Assembly (NCBI RefSeq): GCF_037975245.1
Contig: NC_092574.1
Coordinates: forward strand, 19,377,713-19,441,712
Source of the DNA: Apostichopus japonicus
Lineage: Eukaryota; Echinodermata; Holothuroidea; Aspidochirotida; Stichopodidae
Direction of reading: 5' to 3'
DNA: 64,000 nt
Each line of letters starts with the position of its first letter. The first letter of the stretch is position 1. A model generated the notes under the pieces. That model saw only the letters and a list, made by a program, of their open reading frames with translations. It had not been told where the DNA came from and did no database searches. A program made the translations under genes and the position numbers. This document shows, piece after piece, positions 12,101 to 27,100 of the stretch.

Positions 12101-15100
12101 AGAAGTGACACATTGTATGTACGAAGATGACCATTTTGAGGGTTTTCATAAGAATTGGGGGGGGGTGGGGGTCCAAAGCAATTGCCCCTCCTCTCCAACC
12201 TGTGTCAAGGAACATTATGGCAAAATGGGGAAATTTTGTTTGCAATCTATCTGACTCTTCATCACACTTTTACCTCCATCAGTAATCATCACTAGGTGTG
12301 TCGTGCTCAGAAAATATGATGAGTAGAGAATAGATAGATTGCTTAAAATGTTTGCAGAAGAAAACTATGATACTTGTTATTTTTATTTATCCTTTCTTCT
12401 GCTCTTCAGAATTATCTATTGCTTCTGATTGGGTTATTTTCCATTTTCGTTATTAATGTTAAACCAACAGCTACTTATATTTTGGTTTATAGTACCTCCT
12501 CAGTAATCCCTCCTTTTCACTTCTGTTTTCTTAATTTTCTGCCCTTTTTTCTTCCCCAATTATCCACTTCATCTGTAGGAGAGGTACCATTCTTTGGTGA
12601 TGGTAAAGACCCATTGCTTCTCGAAGAGTACAGAAGTAAACAGGTGCCACCACCGAGAGCTCAGAATGGACCACACTCTGACGATACACTGCCCTCCACT
12701 TCTACCTCTGATAGCTCTCAGAGTACTCCAAGTAAAAATGGAACCAAACACACCAGTCCTCAAAAGTTTGTCAGCAAGAGCCAGTTCACCATCGGAAGCG
12801 GCGAGGGATCGCCCAAGTCGGGTCTCTCTCCTAAATTATCTCGCCGACCGAGGTCGGGAGGTAGGAGAAGTCGCTCCGCCTCTCCCGGTGGGAAGGAGCA
12901 TTCTCCATCTCACGCCAAGGTGACGCCCCCGCCTCCGAGACAGGAGAGTAAGGAGAGCTTTAAGCCAGCTCTGGCCACCTCTGTCTGCGAATGTGCCCGG
13001 GCCGTGTTTGCCGCCTTCCTCTGGCACGAGGGACTCGTCCACGATGCCATGGCCTGCGCTTCCTTCCTGAAGTTCAACGTCAACATAACGAAAGCTGTGG
13101 CGTTTGACGTCGGGGAAGACCCACCCCAGGCTGGCAAAAGGGAGTTGAAACTGAAAAACCGGCACTCCATGGACCTGTCCAAAGCCAGGAGGGAGAACGA
13201 ATTCCCTCTGGATATCGTAGCGTTGAACATCAACGAAAATGGAGCGATGTTAAGGAAGAGGTTGGAGCAGGAGCTGGGAGAGAAAGATGCCTACAGCGAA
13301 GAGGACGGGGAAGAATCGAGAGACGGACCAGCGTCCGGCATGGGCTTGGGAGAATCCGATCAAGACTTAGCTAAATCCTTACCAGCCCGACCACCCGCCA
13401 TCACGGTACCCATCACTCTCAAGAATCTCCTCTCGCTGTGGGATGACATCTCCGTGGCAACCATAAACATCGCATCGCAATCGTTAGTCTTGCCGAGTCC
13501 GGCTCCCATCATAAAGACCGCAAGCACAAAGTCTGTGGAGGTGAAAGAGATCCCGAGACCCCGGGAACCAAAGGGTAAGAAGAGGAGAGACAGGCCCTCG
13601 AAAGGAGGGAGGGGTAATTTATTCGGCGACGCGGCAGGTGCCCCCATCGGGGTTGAGAAGAATGAGACCATCTGTGAATTATGCGTGGGGGTCTTTCCCC
13701 GCCCCGTGACCTACCACATGAAGAACGCACACCCGGGGTGCGGGAGGAACGCCAACGGTTACGGGTACAACAGCAGCGGGACGTACTGCGGGGGTTGGGC
13801 AGGTAACTGCGGTGATGGGGGCATGGCCGGCAGCAGCTGGTATCTGATGTGTCGGAACTGCAAGTCCAAGTACATACAGGACAGACAGGATAAAGCCAAG
13901 GATAAGGTGGGTCTGTATGCTCTGGCCTTCTAACACCCTATACGCACCCCTACCCTACCCATTCCCTTACCTCTTGTCCCTACATCTCTCCTAGCCCACT
14001 CTACTCCACCCAATTCGTAGCCTGCCCTATCCGAACCTACCCTACGCCTATCAGTTGTCCAAAGCTAAAAAACAAAGGTTTCATAAATTGTAATATGGTC
14101 AAATGTGAATCTTGTATTAGTTTATGTGATTGCAGGTTTAATAGTTGGTTACTAATGGTCATGCTACGTATCCAATTGCAATTTGATTGCTAAATATAAT
14201 CTTGCAAAACTTATTGTCATTTGTACTCGAATTAATTAAATGGAAACATGCAACATGTTTTTAGAGAAGAATATAAAATGTGTCATGATAGGGGCTCATT
14301 GTTTATTTATATTCCAAACTATGTTTGCTATTTTGGGGAATCTTTCAGAACCCTAAAGTTTACCATTTGAAGCAAAATTAATAGATCAGTACCAATCGTA
14401 CATTCATCCCTGTATTATATCTCTCTAACCAGGACAAGGTGAAAAAAATGAAGAAAAAAATGCCACCATTGAAGACTCCCAAGGTGATCCCACCTCTGGA
14501 AGCACATCACGTGATGAAGGCCAATGCACTCTTCCTGTTAGATCTCGCCAGCGCCTGCGGCCCGAGCTTCTCTCGTAAATGCTCCGCAATGAAAATGAGG
14601 CGGTTCGACATGCCAGCGGTTCGAGAGACGGATTCTATGACTCCAGAGAACCCCTTCCCGATCGTACAATTCCAGTATCTAAAGAATTCCCCACTGTCGC
14701 CAGAAGAACTGGATATGGGTTCGATGGTGCAAGAGAACGACTACGGTAAGCATGATAAATTAAGGAGTAAATTAACATCTTTGATTTCAGCAACTTTTTC
14801 AAGACCAATACCAAGATCTCTAACTAATGTAATAAGCAACTGGTTATGGTTGCCACTTGACATATTCTTGTAGTATAATAATAGCTGTTTGTGTTAAGGA
14901 CCATGGATGTGTTTAAAAGCCCAAAAGAATCGCGTTCCCTTCACAAATAATCTTGACTACCTCTCCGATGCCTACAACGGATATCGATAGATCAGGCACA
15001 ATAAAGTAGAATGCTGAAGCATTCTGAAGGATAGAATCACACAATAGTATCGAGATTATCTCTATTGTTTTATAATATTTCAGCCTTGCTGCAGTTGATC

Positions 15101-18100
15101 CTGCAGCTGCTGCAGCTTATCCATTATGACAATGGGCTATTATTAAATTAGTTAATCTGTTGTGAAGTACAAAATGTTTTGGTAAAATGAGCGAACGAAA
15201 TTGCAACCAACTGACTTTTGAGATGTTTCTCCACCATTTGCCGTTTCTCACACCGGTTTAGGCATTCCGGTTCCGTCTCGTTCGGTACCAGCTCTCAACC
15301 TCTCGGTCACCAACAACGACGAGGTTTTAAAGTCCAACAGCCAACGGAAGAGCAACTACTTGAGGTCGGTCTCTATGCTCGCCCAGGACGGTTACAAAGG
15401 TTTGAAGTTGAGAAGGCGAAACCTCAGTGGCAGTGCAGGTCAGTGTTTTAACCATCTTCTCTTCTTGTCTTCCTGTCTGCTTTTGTTCTCATTTCATAAA
15501 TGACCTAGATGACACGTTGATAAAACAAGCAAAATTTCAGGTTGTGCTACCTATCGTAGCCTTTTTTTATCACGATTTGTTAACTTAAATTCTGATGACA
15601 GCAAATCTCAATTTTGTTATTGTTATTTTAAACTTCTCAATATAAGGTTTTCTAGTTAAAAACACAAGTATGTATGTCCCTTACTCATGACAGATGACGG
15701 TAGCTCTCTCCTGCGGCGCCCATCGCCTCGTCTCGCCACCCTGATGGAGGATGGTTCGACCGCTGCTCTCGCTCTAAGCAGACCATCCATGCGATTTATG
15801 GTCCGTCATCACGATCTGGAAGGACTCAAGTTAGCCATGAAACAATCTCTCTGTAAAGCTGCCTGTAAAATACATGCTCTCCAAGTAAGCAGACTGTTTT
15901 ACCGTTAAATTCATTCTTTGGTATGTTGGTTTAAATTGATAGAAACCTTGCATTTAAATGATACCTTGCAAGTAGTATTCAGACCTGGAAAATGTTGGGG
16001 CTGTTTACTGGTTAATGAACAGTGGATTTCACTGTTTGCCAGCAGAAAAATAGGAAAATGGGCATATTTTGTAACAGTACAAAATTTCATGTTACTTTTG
16101 TATTCAAAGAAAATGACAGTGTGAATTTGATTTTAGCCAGTAGATTTTTTTAATGCATTGGCAGTTTTTAACCAAGTGGTTCAAAGTTGTGAAATTGTAG
16201 GCCTGAGTATTCCACATTTGAAAACATGCTTCTTTAAAATGCTGCTTTAACAATCAAGTGCAAATATTGCATGAAGATTTTTTCTTCTTCTGTTGAAGGT
16301 GTATTCAGAGCAAAAACGTATATTTGTTCTGTAAAAAATGTATTGTCTGACATGCCCCGGTATAAAACATGACTCCGGGAAGTATTAATACTACAACTGA
16401 TACTGGAAGTTTTAATACTTCAGTATTAATATGGGAGCCTTGGGTACTCTTCTTATGCCATTTAGCTTTGTTTATATCTTCAAAGTCACTTTGAATAGCT
16501 TGGTTTTCTCTCTTTATGTGATGTTATTCATATTAGAAACTTTTCATTGCTTCAGTACTTCAAATTTTACATTTGATATTTTGTACAGGCGCTGAATTGG
16601 TTGCTAAGGATTGACTTCCAACTTTACATTTGATATTTTGTATAGGCGCTGAATTGGTTGCTAAGGATTGACTTCAAATTTTACATTTGATATTTTGTAC
16701 ATGGGCTGAATTGGTTGCTAAGGATTGATTTCAAATTTTACATTTGATATTTTGTACATGGGCTGAATTGGTTGCTAAGGAGTGACTTCAAATTTTACAT
16801 TTGATATTTGATGTAGGTGCAGAATTGGTTGCTAAGGAGTGACAACAAATATTACATTTGATATTTGATGTAGGCGCTGAATTGGTTGCTAAGGAGTGAT
16901 TTCAAATTTTACATATGATATTTTGTTTAGGCGCTGAATTGGTTGCTAAGGAGTGCGACCCAGCCGATCTGCATACATGACCTTCTCTGGCACTTTGTGG
17001 GAGCGCTGTCTCCGATAGCAGTAGAGAAGGAAGTCGAAGAAGAAGAGAAAGGGAAAGATGGGAAAAAGGAAGCCAAGGAAGAAGCCCCTCCTGAACCAGA
17101 AAAGGTAAAGAGAGGGAAAATATTCATCTGTGATGTTCTATGCCCTTTACTTAATTAATTGACATCTCAAACTTGGTTTTTCTTAGAAGGATACTGGGGT
17201 GTTTGAGTGCAATCATTATAGATTACGAAAAACAGAAAATTAACTCTTTCAACTCTAGTCTTGGTATTAAAATTGTTACCTTGCTGAGATCTGAAAAATT
17301 GACATTTTTGCTAATTTTATTTGTCAGATATCAGGTAATAATATGTGATGTTGTATGAGGTCTATGTATACCAATGCCTTTATCTCTTCTGCAATCGTAT
17401 GAACTATTATAAATGACAAACTTAAATAACTTATAATGAAAAAAGTCACAAGAGATTGTGTTATGTTGATTACTACAAACATTAATTATATAAAATGCCT
17501 GCTACTATCATGTACCATGTTTCCATTACAAAATAAATAAAGAACCAGAAATGGAAAAAGAAGAATTAAAACTAAACCGAGCAAAATTGTTTTGTTTCAC
17601 ATTGCTAACAATTATTTCAGACAAATATTCCAATTTTATTGTTTGTTTGTTTGTTTATTTATTTATTTATATTTGCTGTAACTAAGGACCAAGAGGGTCT
17701 GATCCTGGAACACCCCCTGGAGGACATCTTGGTCTCCGAGGAAGCGGTCAGCCTTCTTCCAATCACATTCCATGATTTCCTGCAAACTGTTTCTGATCTG
17801 ATGCTGGTCCTCCCCCACGGTGGCGCCCTTCAGAGGATGGCCCTCCAGTGCTGGAGTATGAAATTTCGCACAAACGATCACATGTTCCTGCATCAGTCTC
17901 ACGTATTCAGTAACATCAACCGGATTTTGTCAAAGTCGGATGAGGCTGAAGCTGATCAAGATCAGAAGGTGGTCAAGAGAGATGAAGAGGTTGGTACAGT
18001 TTGACGAAAGCTGATTGTTTTCTGTAAAATTCAATTTCCAATCGTTTCGGTTGCATAGGGTGAGTGAAACACAACATCGATAGATAACCTATAAACTAAA

Positions 18101-21100
18101 ATAAAAGTGATGAATAAGTGGAGAACCAGGTAAAAGGTACTGTGACTTTCAACTGGTGCCCTCAGCAAAGAACTGGCTATGTAAAAATGGTATTTGTTTC
18201 AACCCAATTATAGATATTCAGAAAATTATGGAATACAAGATTTGTGTCTCTCTTAACAAAATCATAAGATGATTGTACAAACAATTGCAGGAAGAGGTTA
18301 ATCTGTGGCATTAAGTGAGTTTACCATCTGATTAAAATGTTTTCGTTCTCTTATTTTTCTACGAAGGCATGTGCTCAGCTGGAGTACCTGGTGGACATTA
18401 CAAACAGTATTGAGTGTGAGGTGTCCAGCCGGTCGGTCATGCTGGGCTGTTTGACCGATGGATCTACAGAGACCTTCTGGGAGTCCGGAGACGAGGATAG
18501 AAACAAACCAAAGGTCATCACCATCAAGGTCAAAGATGCATCCACGCCATCTATGCTTGCTGTGCATATTGATAACAGCAGAGACCTTCGGGTAAGTACC
18601 GAAGGCACATCCCCCTCCCCCCACTGTCTGACCACCACCCTCCCCAGCTGCCTTCTTGCCTTTTCAGTCCCTCTATAACCTCTGATGAATCTTGGAAGAA
18701 CAATGTGAACATAAGTTTATCACCAAAAAGAATCAACCAATAAAAGTAATTAAACCCTTTTTCCTTCATAGAGCTCTCTCCTTCCAGATTCTAATTGGGG
18801 CAAATTGTATCAGTGAACCTAACTTTTGTCCTTCCATTTCTCAATGTTCTCTACAGAACAAAGTGAACTTGGTCACTTTGGGTGCTGGCGCTCACTCGTC
18901 TAGCCTGCAGAAGATGAAACAGGTCTCTCTAGACATGAGATTTGGAGGTTGGGTGACCTTTGACCTGGAAGAACTACCAAACAGCAAGAAGGTAATGACC
19001 ATCGATGTGAAGGGACCAGACAGTCACCTAAGAGTCCGACAGATCAAGGTTCTAGGGGTCAGAGAAGGAGAACAGTTTCAAGGTAAGACACTCTTTGGGG
19101 AAGTAGTTCATATCTCCTGCTACGAATTATAGAATAGATGCTAGAAATCGATGAGCAAATCCCACGATTTGTATGATTGTTTTTCCTGATGTGTTGGGTT
19201 TGCGATGAAAGTATTCTCTCATACAATTATTAACAGGAAAATAAGAAACTTATTTCGACTATAAAAGTTGACGATAAGGTAGTCATCGAAATACCAAGAT
19301 GCGAGCATTCCTCAAAATTTAGTTTTCAACTACACAGGCCACTCTGGGTGTGAATCTGTTGGCAGTAATGTAGTCATTTAATATAGTTTAGTAATAAAGC
19401 ATTTTCTTGGGTGACAAAATACAGCAGGTTTCTCAATGAAATCCACCATAATCATTTTTGTGCGAAAAACTTCAGTTGTAGGTTGTCATCGCAAAAGTTT
19501 CGACCAAAATCATCATTGATACTTTCGCTCTGATAATTGTGCTTACTCTGTAGTCCTGGCTATTGTCTACTGTAAAACCTTTAATCTGTTCCACAGAGCC
19601 TCTCGACAGTGACCCATCCTTACAGCAGATGGACTGCATCTCAGAGTCTCTGAGAATATTCCGCCTTCTGACGTCTCAAGTATTTGGGAAGCTATTGGCA
19701 GGTGAAGTTCCAGGACTGGATGGCAAAGAAACACCCGAAGGAAAATCTGGATCAGAGGATGGGGTAAGGTTGAATAAATGAAAGAATCAAAAGTGGGGTT
19801 AGGTAGGGGAGATGGGGGGTGGGAGAGTGGGGTTATTTGAATGTGAATTTACTGAGGGTTTTCTCTTAGATGAGACCTTTGAGATGATGTGGGAGTTGTT
19901 TGTTTTGTATCACCCTGCCTCAAAAGCCTAGAAAAAGTTTGGAAGTTTTCAAAATAGTTTAGACCTCCGTTGGCTTTTAGATCCAAATGAGGTTATGAAA
20001 GCTACGAGGGTGCTGATTTTTAACGTTTTATGAGACAACTTGATTATTTATTCTTGGAAGTTGTTGTTGTTGTTCTTTTCATAGGATGCTGGTGATCCTG
20101 ACCTCAGGGAGCACATGGTCGGCATTCTCTTCAGTCGAAGTCGACTTACCAATCTGCAGAAGCAGGTGAGTGAAAAAATTTAATAACGCTGACTGCATTT
20201 CACTACTTTTCATATCCCATGAGGATGCAAAATACCAACATGTAAGGTAGGGTAGGGCAGGGTAGGGAAGTATAGGATAGAGTAGGGTAGGAAAGGATAG
20301 GGTTTGAAACACTTGCCTAGCAAATATTTCTAGGTCTCACCTAAATTTGCATATATAGCTCTGAGCTGAAGTTGTTACTGTTTTCAATCAATGCACATGT
20401 TATGTTACAATTGGGAGGGAGTAATTTTGTACCTTTAGGAAGGGAACAGTTTAATGGTAACTTTTATACCAGAGTGAAAAATGAGGGAATTGAGTGAGGA
20501 GAGGAGGCGGGGGGGGGGGGGGTGGATGGATTAGAATTGCATAATTTTGGTAGGCAAACACATTCTCCATTGGTTTGATCAATTCCTACAAATGTGAACA
20601 GTTTGAAAGCTTTCATTTTACTTTGGTAGCAAGAAATCCACCTCCAAAATAACAAAAGAAAAGTACTTGTGCGACTCTAGTAGTCTGGAACCTATAAGTT
20701 ACAATTTTATGCTGATTTAAACTGAAATTATGAAATTTTGTGGAGCATACTCCCCTCCCCCCCCTCCACCTCCATCATAGTGGTTATTTACCACTTGCAT
20801 CACACAAAACTTCAAACGGTTCATATAGGGTTCACTCCTGTTGCTTGTCTGTTGTTTTTCTCAAGGTTTGCTCACATATTGTACTAGCCATTCACAAGGA
20901 GACTTCCAGAATGCGAGAGTACTGGGAGGGTAACCTCCTGACAGACGAGGGTGCGGATCAGGTCCACAAAGCCGAAGGGGTGCCCCCTGCCACCACCATG
21001 TCTGATGCTTACTGCTTCGAGCTGCTCTCCATGGTGCTAGCTCTCAGCTACTCCGGCGTGGGCCGTGCCTACGTCGCACAGCAGACGGAACTGCTGCAGG

Positions 21101-24100
21101 ATTTGTTGTCTCTGTTACATACAAGCACTCCCAGAGTGCAAAGACAGGTGAGCATGTTGGAATATGATAGGAAAACTGAAGAAAATAATTTTTCCAAATA
21201 TGTGATGGTACTTTAGTCTTTGTGTTCTTCTCTTTTCTGATGAATCATATGTATAGAAGATTTAAATTCAAGAAATAAATTTATGATGTTGTACTAAAGG
21301 TATTCTACGACAGTTTTCAATGTTTTTTCTAGAACTTTTACCTTTTGACTAGAATGCAGCTGTTGCTAGGTGTGCCAGGAATTAGCAATCAATGTTTTGT
21401 TACTTTTCTTTGGGGGGGGGGGGGGGGTAGGGGGGTTTGCCAAGTTGGTCACAGTTAGCATGAAGCATTAGAGAACAATGTGAAGTTATCCCACATGGTT
21501 ATGTGTTAAATACTACTGTTATGTAATGCAGCACATTTACCTGCACAGTGCACTCTATAAAATCACAAAAAAATATATGGCAAAAACAAGATTTGTTTTG
21601 TTTTTTAACTTTCAGGTTACATCGATTCTCAGGAAAGTCTTACCTGAGATTTCTCCCGCCTACTTTGCCAGCGTCGTTGGAGTCAGTGCCCTGCCCCCGA
21701 CAGACGTTGTACCAGTGACTCCAGAGGGGCAGTCGTCGCCCCTATCCACCCCCCAGAAAGGCGTCTTGGATATTTTCTTGGCTTGCATTGCCAAAGCCTT
21801 GACTGTCCAGGTGAAAGCTAAAGGCATCGGAGGAAGCAAAGCACCACAAATGACATCATTGGCGAGTACATTCTCTCAACAACAGAAGTAAGTATATAAA
21901 CACAGATGAAGCATCAAGTCTGGGATTTAACACTAAACTTACAAGATAATCAAAGCACCACAAATGACATCATTGGCGAGTACATTCTCTCAACAACAGA
22001 AGTAAGTCTATAAACACAGATGAAGCATCAAGTCTGGGATTTAACACTAAACTTACAAGATAATCAAAGCACCACAAATGACATCATTGGCGAGTACATT
22101 CTCTCAACAACAGAAGTAAGTCTATAAACACAGATGAAGCATCAAGTCTGAGATTTAACACTAAACTTACAAGATAATCAAAGCACCACAAATGACATCA
22201 TTGGCGAGTACATTCTCTCAACAACAGAAGTAAGTCTATAAACACAGATGAAGCATCAAGTCTGGGATTTAACACTAAACTTACAAGATAATCAAAGCAC
22301 CACAAATGACATCATTGGCGAGTACATTCTCTCAACAACAGAAGTAAGTCTATAAACACAGATGAAGCATCAAGTCTGGGATTTAACACTAAACTTACAA
22401 GATAATCAAAGCACCACAAATGACATCATTGGCGAGTACATTCTCTCAACAACAGAAGTAAGTCTATAAACACAGATGAAGCATCAAGTCTGGGATTTAA
22501 CACTAAACTTACAAGATAATCAAAGCACCACAAATGACATCATTGGCGAGTACATTCTCTCAACAACAGAAGTAAGTCTATAAACACAGATGAAGCATCA
22601 AGTCTGGGATTTAACACTAAACTTACAAGATAATCAAAGCACCACAAATGACATCATTGGCGAGTACATTCTCTCAACAACAGAAGTAAGTCTATAAACA
22701 CAGATGAAGCATCAAGTCTGGGATTTAACACTAAACTTACAAGATAATCAAAGCACCACAAATGACATCATTGGCGAGTACATTCTCTCAACAACAGAAG
22801 TTAGTCTATAAACACAGATGAAGCATCAAGTCTGGGATTTAACACTAAACTTACAAGATAATCAAAGCACCACAAATGACATCATTGGCGAGTACATTCT
22901 CTCAACAACAGAAGTAAGTCTATAAACACAGATGAAGCATCAAGTCTGGGATTTAACACTAAACTTACAAGATAATCAAAGCACCACAAATGACATCATT
23001 GGCGAGTACATTCTCTCAACAACAGAAGTAAGTCTATAAACACAGATGAAGCATCAAGTCTGGGATTTAACACTAAACTTACAAGATAATCAAAGCACCA
23101 CAAATGACATCATTGGCGAGTACATTCTCTCAACAACAGAAGTAAGTCTATAAACACAGATGAAGCATCAAGTCTGGGATTTAACACTAAACTTACAAGA
23201 TAATCAAAGCACCACAAATGACATCATTGGCGAGTACATTCTCTCAACAACAGAAGTAAGTATATAAACACAGATGAAGCATCAAGTCTGGGATTTAACA
23301 CTAAACTTACAAGATAATCAAAGCACCACAAATGACATCATTGGCGAGTACATTCTCTCAACAACAGAAGTAAGTCTATAAACACAGATGAAGCATCAAG
23401 TCTGGGATTTAACACTAAACTTACAAGATAATCAAAGCACCACAAATGACATCATTGGCGAGTACATTCTCTCAACAACAGAAGTAAGTCTATGAACACA
23501 GATGAAGCATCAAGTCTGGGATTTAACACTAAACTTACAAGATAATCAAAGCACCACAAATGACATCATTGGCGAGTACATTCTCTCAACAACAGAAGTA
23601 AGTCTATAAACACAGATGAAGCATCAAGTCTGGGATTTAACACTAAACTTACAAGATAATCAAAGCACCACAAATGACATCATTGGCGAGTACATTCTCT
23701 CAACAACAGAAGTAAGTCTATAAACACAGATGAAGCATCAAGTCTGGGTTTTAACACTAAACTTACAAGATAATCAAAGCACCACAAATGACATCATTGG
23801 CAAGTACATTCTCTCAACAACAGAAGTAAGTCTATAAACACAGATGAAGCATCAAGTCTGGGTTTTAACACTCAACTTACAAGATAATCAAAGCACCACA
23901 AATGACATCATTGGCGAGTACATTCTCTCAACAACAGAAGTAAGTATATAAACACAGATAAAAGCATTAAGTCTGGGTTTTAACACTCAACTTACAAGAA
24001 AATCTTTTATATGTTCATTTCTAACTTGCTGTAAAGTATTTAAGTATATCACAATGTTTGGAACAAAATAAAAAAAGTAAATTAGGTGTCATTTCTCTCC

Positions 24101-27100
24101 CCAAAGAGTTGCAATCAACCAGTAATTTCTGCTCTATGTTTTGTGACAGCAACAATTTCCATTCGATATTCTTACAGAACTAGATGTGAAAATGTTGAAG
24201 CCATTTGTTATTAAAACTCACTATTTGGTTTCAATAGAAATTCAAAACTTACTGACTCAGAGGATTTAAGATGTTCTTGAGATCAAGTTATATTCTTCTT
24301 TACCAATTCGTGTCATTGTCACACTCTGTTGAAATTTTCATGAAAACTTGTATTGTTTTCCTTTCTATCTAGGGAAAAGCTAGACAAAGACTCAAGTAAT
24401 GAGGTACCCTCAGAGGCTCCCGAGGCACCATCAACAGACCACTGGTACCTTCGAGGAACAATGCCCTTCAGCTTAGCGGAACAGATGATCAATCTTATAA
24501 AAGACATGTCAAAGGTCAGTAGATCTTGTAGAACTTTTAGCATCAGTTCCTATCGAACTTGTAGAAACATGTCAGAGGGATCCGGGAAAGAAACAATGGG
24601 AAAATGTCACTTCATTAGTGGTTAGTTTCCTTCTGCTTTGCTAAGATTTGCAACAAATACATACTTTTAATATATACCAGATATAATTTTAATATGTGAG
24701 AGGACTCTGCAAGATAATTTGACAATTTTTTTTTACAAATTTTTAACTTTTTTTCCCGAAATGTTAGAACAGCGTCTTCTCTTCAAATTGATCGATGCAG
24801 ATATATAGATTCTTTGGCAAAATTAATATTTTAAATGGCAATTCATTTAATACACCAATATTTCTACTCCTTACTCCACACCTCCACCGTAAACCAAGCA
24901 TTTAAAGTTTGATTTTTGTGGGCTGTTCTTTCTTTTTGTCCTCGCAGGGAGAGCTTTCCATCCCTTGGACTGATGTCACCAAGTCAGCGATTGCTGAAGT
25001 TGTTCTTTCTTTGACAAGAATACCAGAGACCGTCAGAAAACCTGTTTCATGTCTTCAAGAGTCAACGGTAAAAACTATTAATATAATCAATCCTCGAATG
25101 AACCTTTGAGTATTTATTGACATATCAATTTCTTGTTCTATCAATTGCAGTTCTGATGAATGTTGCTTTCATTTCAATATTTCATCTAAATTTGTGCATG
25201 GTTCAAGTTGTCCTTGTTACTTGTGGCAGTTATGCAGTTACTGCAAATTCTAATAGATGATTTCAACTAAATTCTCAAACTTGAATTTAACGTGAATTTC
25301 AAAGCAGTAATGATTCGCTTTCACATGAAGCGTGGTCTCTGTCCTCTTTATTAGAATATTTTATCGGTCGTTGCTATTTACTTTTTGTTTACATCTGAAA
25401 GAAGGAAACTGTCGTTATCGATGATGGTTCAGAACAGGCAAAAGAACCTTTTGTCATTTTTTAACTTTGTTTCTATTTCACTCTTTTTATTCAAAAGCTT
25501 TGGCTGAGCCTTGCATCACTCTGTGTGTTAGAGCCAGAGCATGTGGACAGACTCTCCACAAGCCAAAGAACACAGAATGTTGAGAAGACTCCCAGTAAAG
25601 AGAAAGTAAGTACATCGGGAAGATAATCCAATGAGATAATCCAATGAGATAATCCAATGAGCTAATCCTGATCCTGCTGTAATCAACTAATCTAATAAGT
25701 GACTGATATACTTACCAATATTACTAGCATAATTCATTGACTATCTTACAACAGAATGCCAAATATACAGTGCTAACCTCCTCTTCTCCCCCACCCTCAT
25801 TCTGGCCACCCCTCCTGCAACCAAAAAAAAGGGGGACTGTTTATTAAAAAAAATCATGATTCATGCTCGTTACCACTCTCTTTTTGCCAAAATATTTGAC
25901 GATAATTTTGACTCATTAATCAATCCCCTTCCCCCACTATAGGCTTGCTTGGAGACAACTATCACTCCTCGTCTCCACTGAATCCAGTGATCATACCCTT
26001 TAAAACATTGAAAAAGATGATGAACCGCAAGATTTTATGCTAGAACCTGTTTGCCGTGGAATAAGTTTGATGAATATCATGAGTCTACATCCCAGAAGAG
26101 TATTGGCAACGTGTAGTTTAGTCTGATGCATTTTTCAAAGACTCGAATATCTAACAACTCATTTTCATTCATGCTTTTAGCCGACCTGCGAGAACCACGA
26201 CGACGCGCTGACGCTGGCCATCATCGAATGCGGCGCCTGCGGTACATTATGTGCAGAATGCGACAGAATCCTCCATCTGCCCAAATCAAAGCGACACCAT
26301 CAGAGAAAGGTTAGTGACATCTTTGATTGCTCCAGGTATGGTGTCCACTTCAAATATCTCTATGCACCCGTTATACTTTGTAATTAGTTACGGTTTATAC
26401 CATATTATATCTTAAGAGAGTAGCACAAGTTATCACCGGGGAGGGGGAGGGGGGAGGGGGAGGAGGTATCTAGGTTGAGGGCTTTGTCCCTCCCCTTTGT
26501 TGGAATAATTGTTGATTTTGGGGTCTCCAGAATCCAATTTAATAATTTGTAGTATTCCTTGTAAGATAGGTTGAAGGCCTTATTACTATTTGAAGATATA
26601 CATTTCTATGCTCAAATTTGGAGTAGCTTGATTGCCCATGAAATGATTGAATATTCTTTACCACGGCAAATTTGGAATGGACTAAAACAAAGTAATTTTG
26701 ACTAGAATTTCTTACGAGAATAGATAAGCGGGAGAGGAGGATGGGGAGAGGGAGAGCATTAGATGAAGATGGAACATTGTACCAGAAAAGTATTTGTAGC
26801 AGAAAAGACTAGAAAGTGGCTGAAACTACTGATCCCAGCATTTTCAGAAAGATGGTGTCGGGCTTACATAAGGGTTTCCCAACTTACGACTGAATAGTTT
26901 AGTTTAGACGTCCCAAAATCACAAACTTCCATTCTTTTGATGCATGTTTTAACAGTTTGTTGTCATTCTTCCTTCTAACCCAAGGGCACAACTGGACTTT
27001 TGTGCAGGGGGTTGGGAGTATTGCTTCTCTGGGGGGCATGAAGTATTTTCTAGATGCAAAAACATTTTTCTGAGATTTTCGGGGGAGGGGGGGCTGAGAC

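Noticed and set aside
12374-12578. N-terminal extension of the big open frame at exon 15
   Set aside because: Hydrophobic AT-rich read-through of intron 14. The acceptor ATCTGTAG and the phase from exon 14 set the start at 12579.
24353-24625. Separate 90-codon gene
   Set aside because: It is MYCBP2 exon 27 plus intron on both sides.
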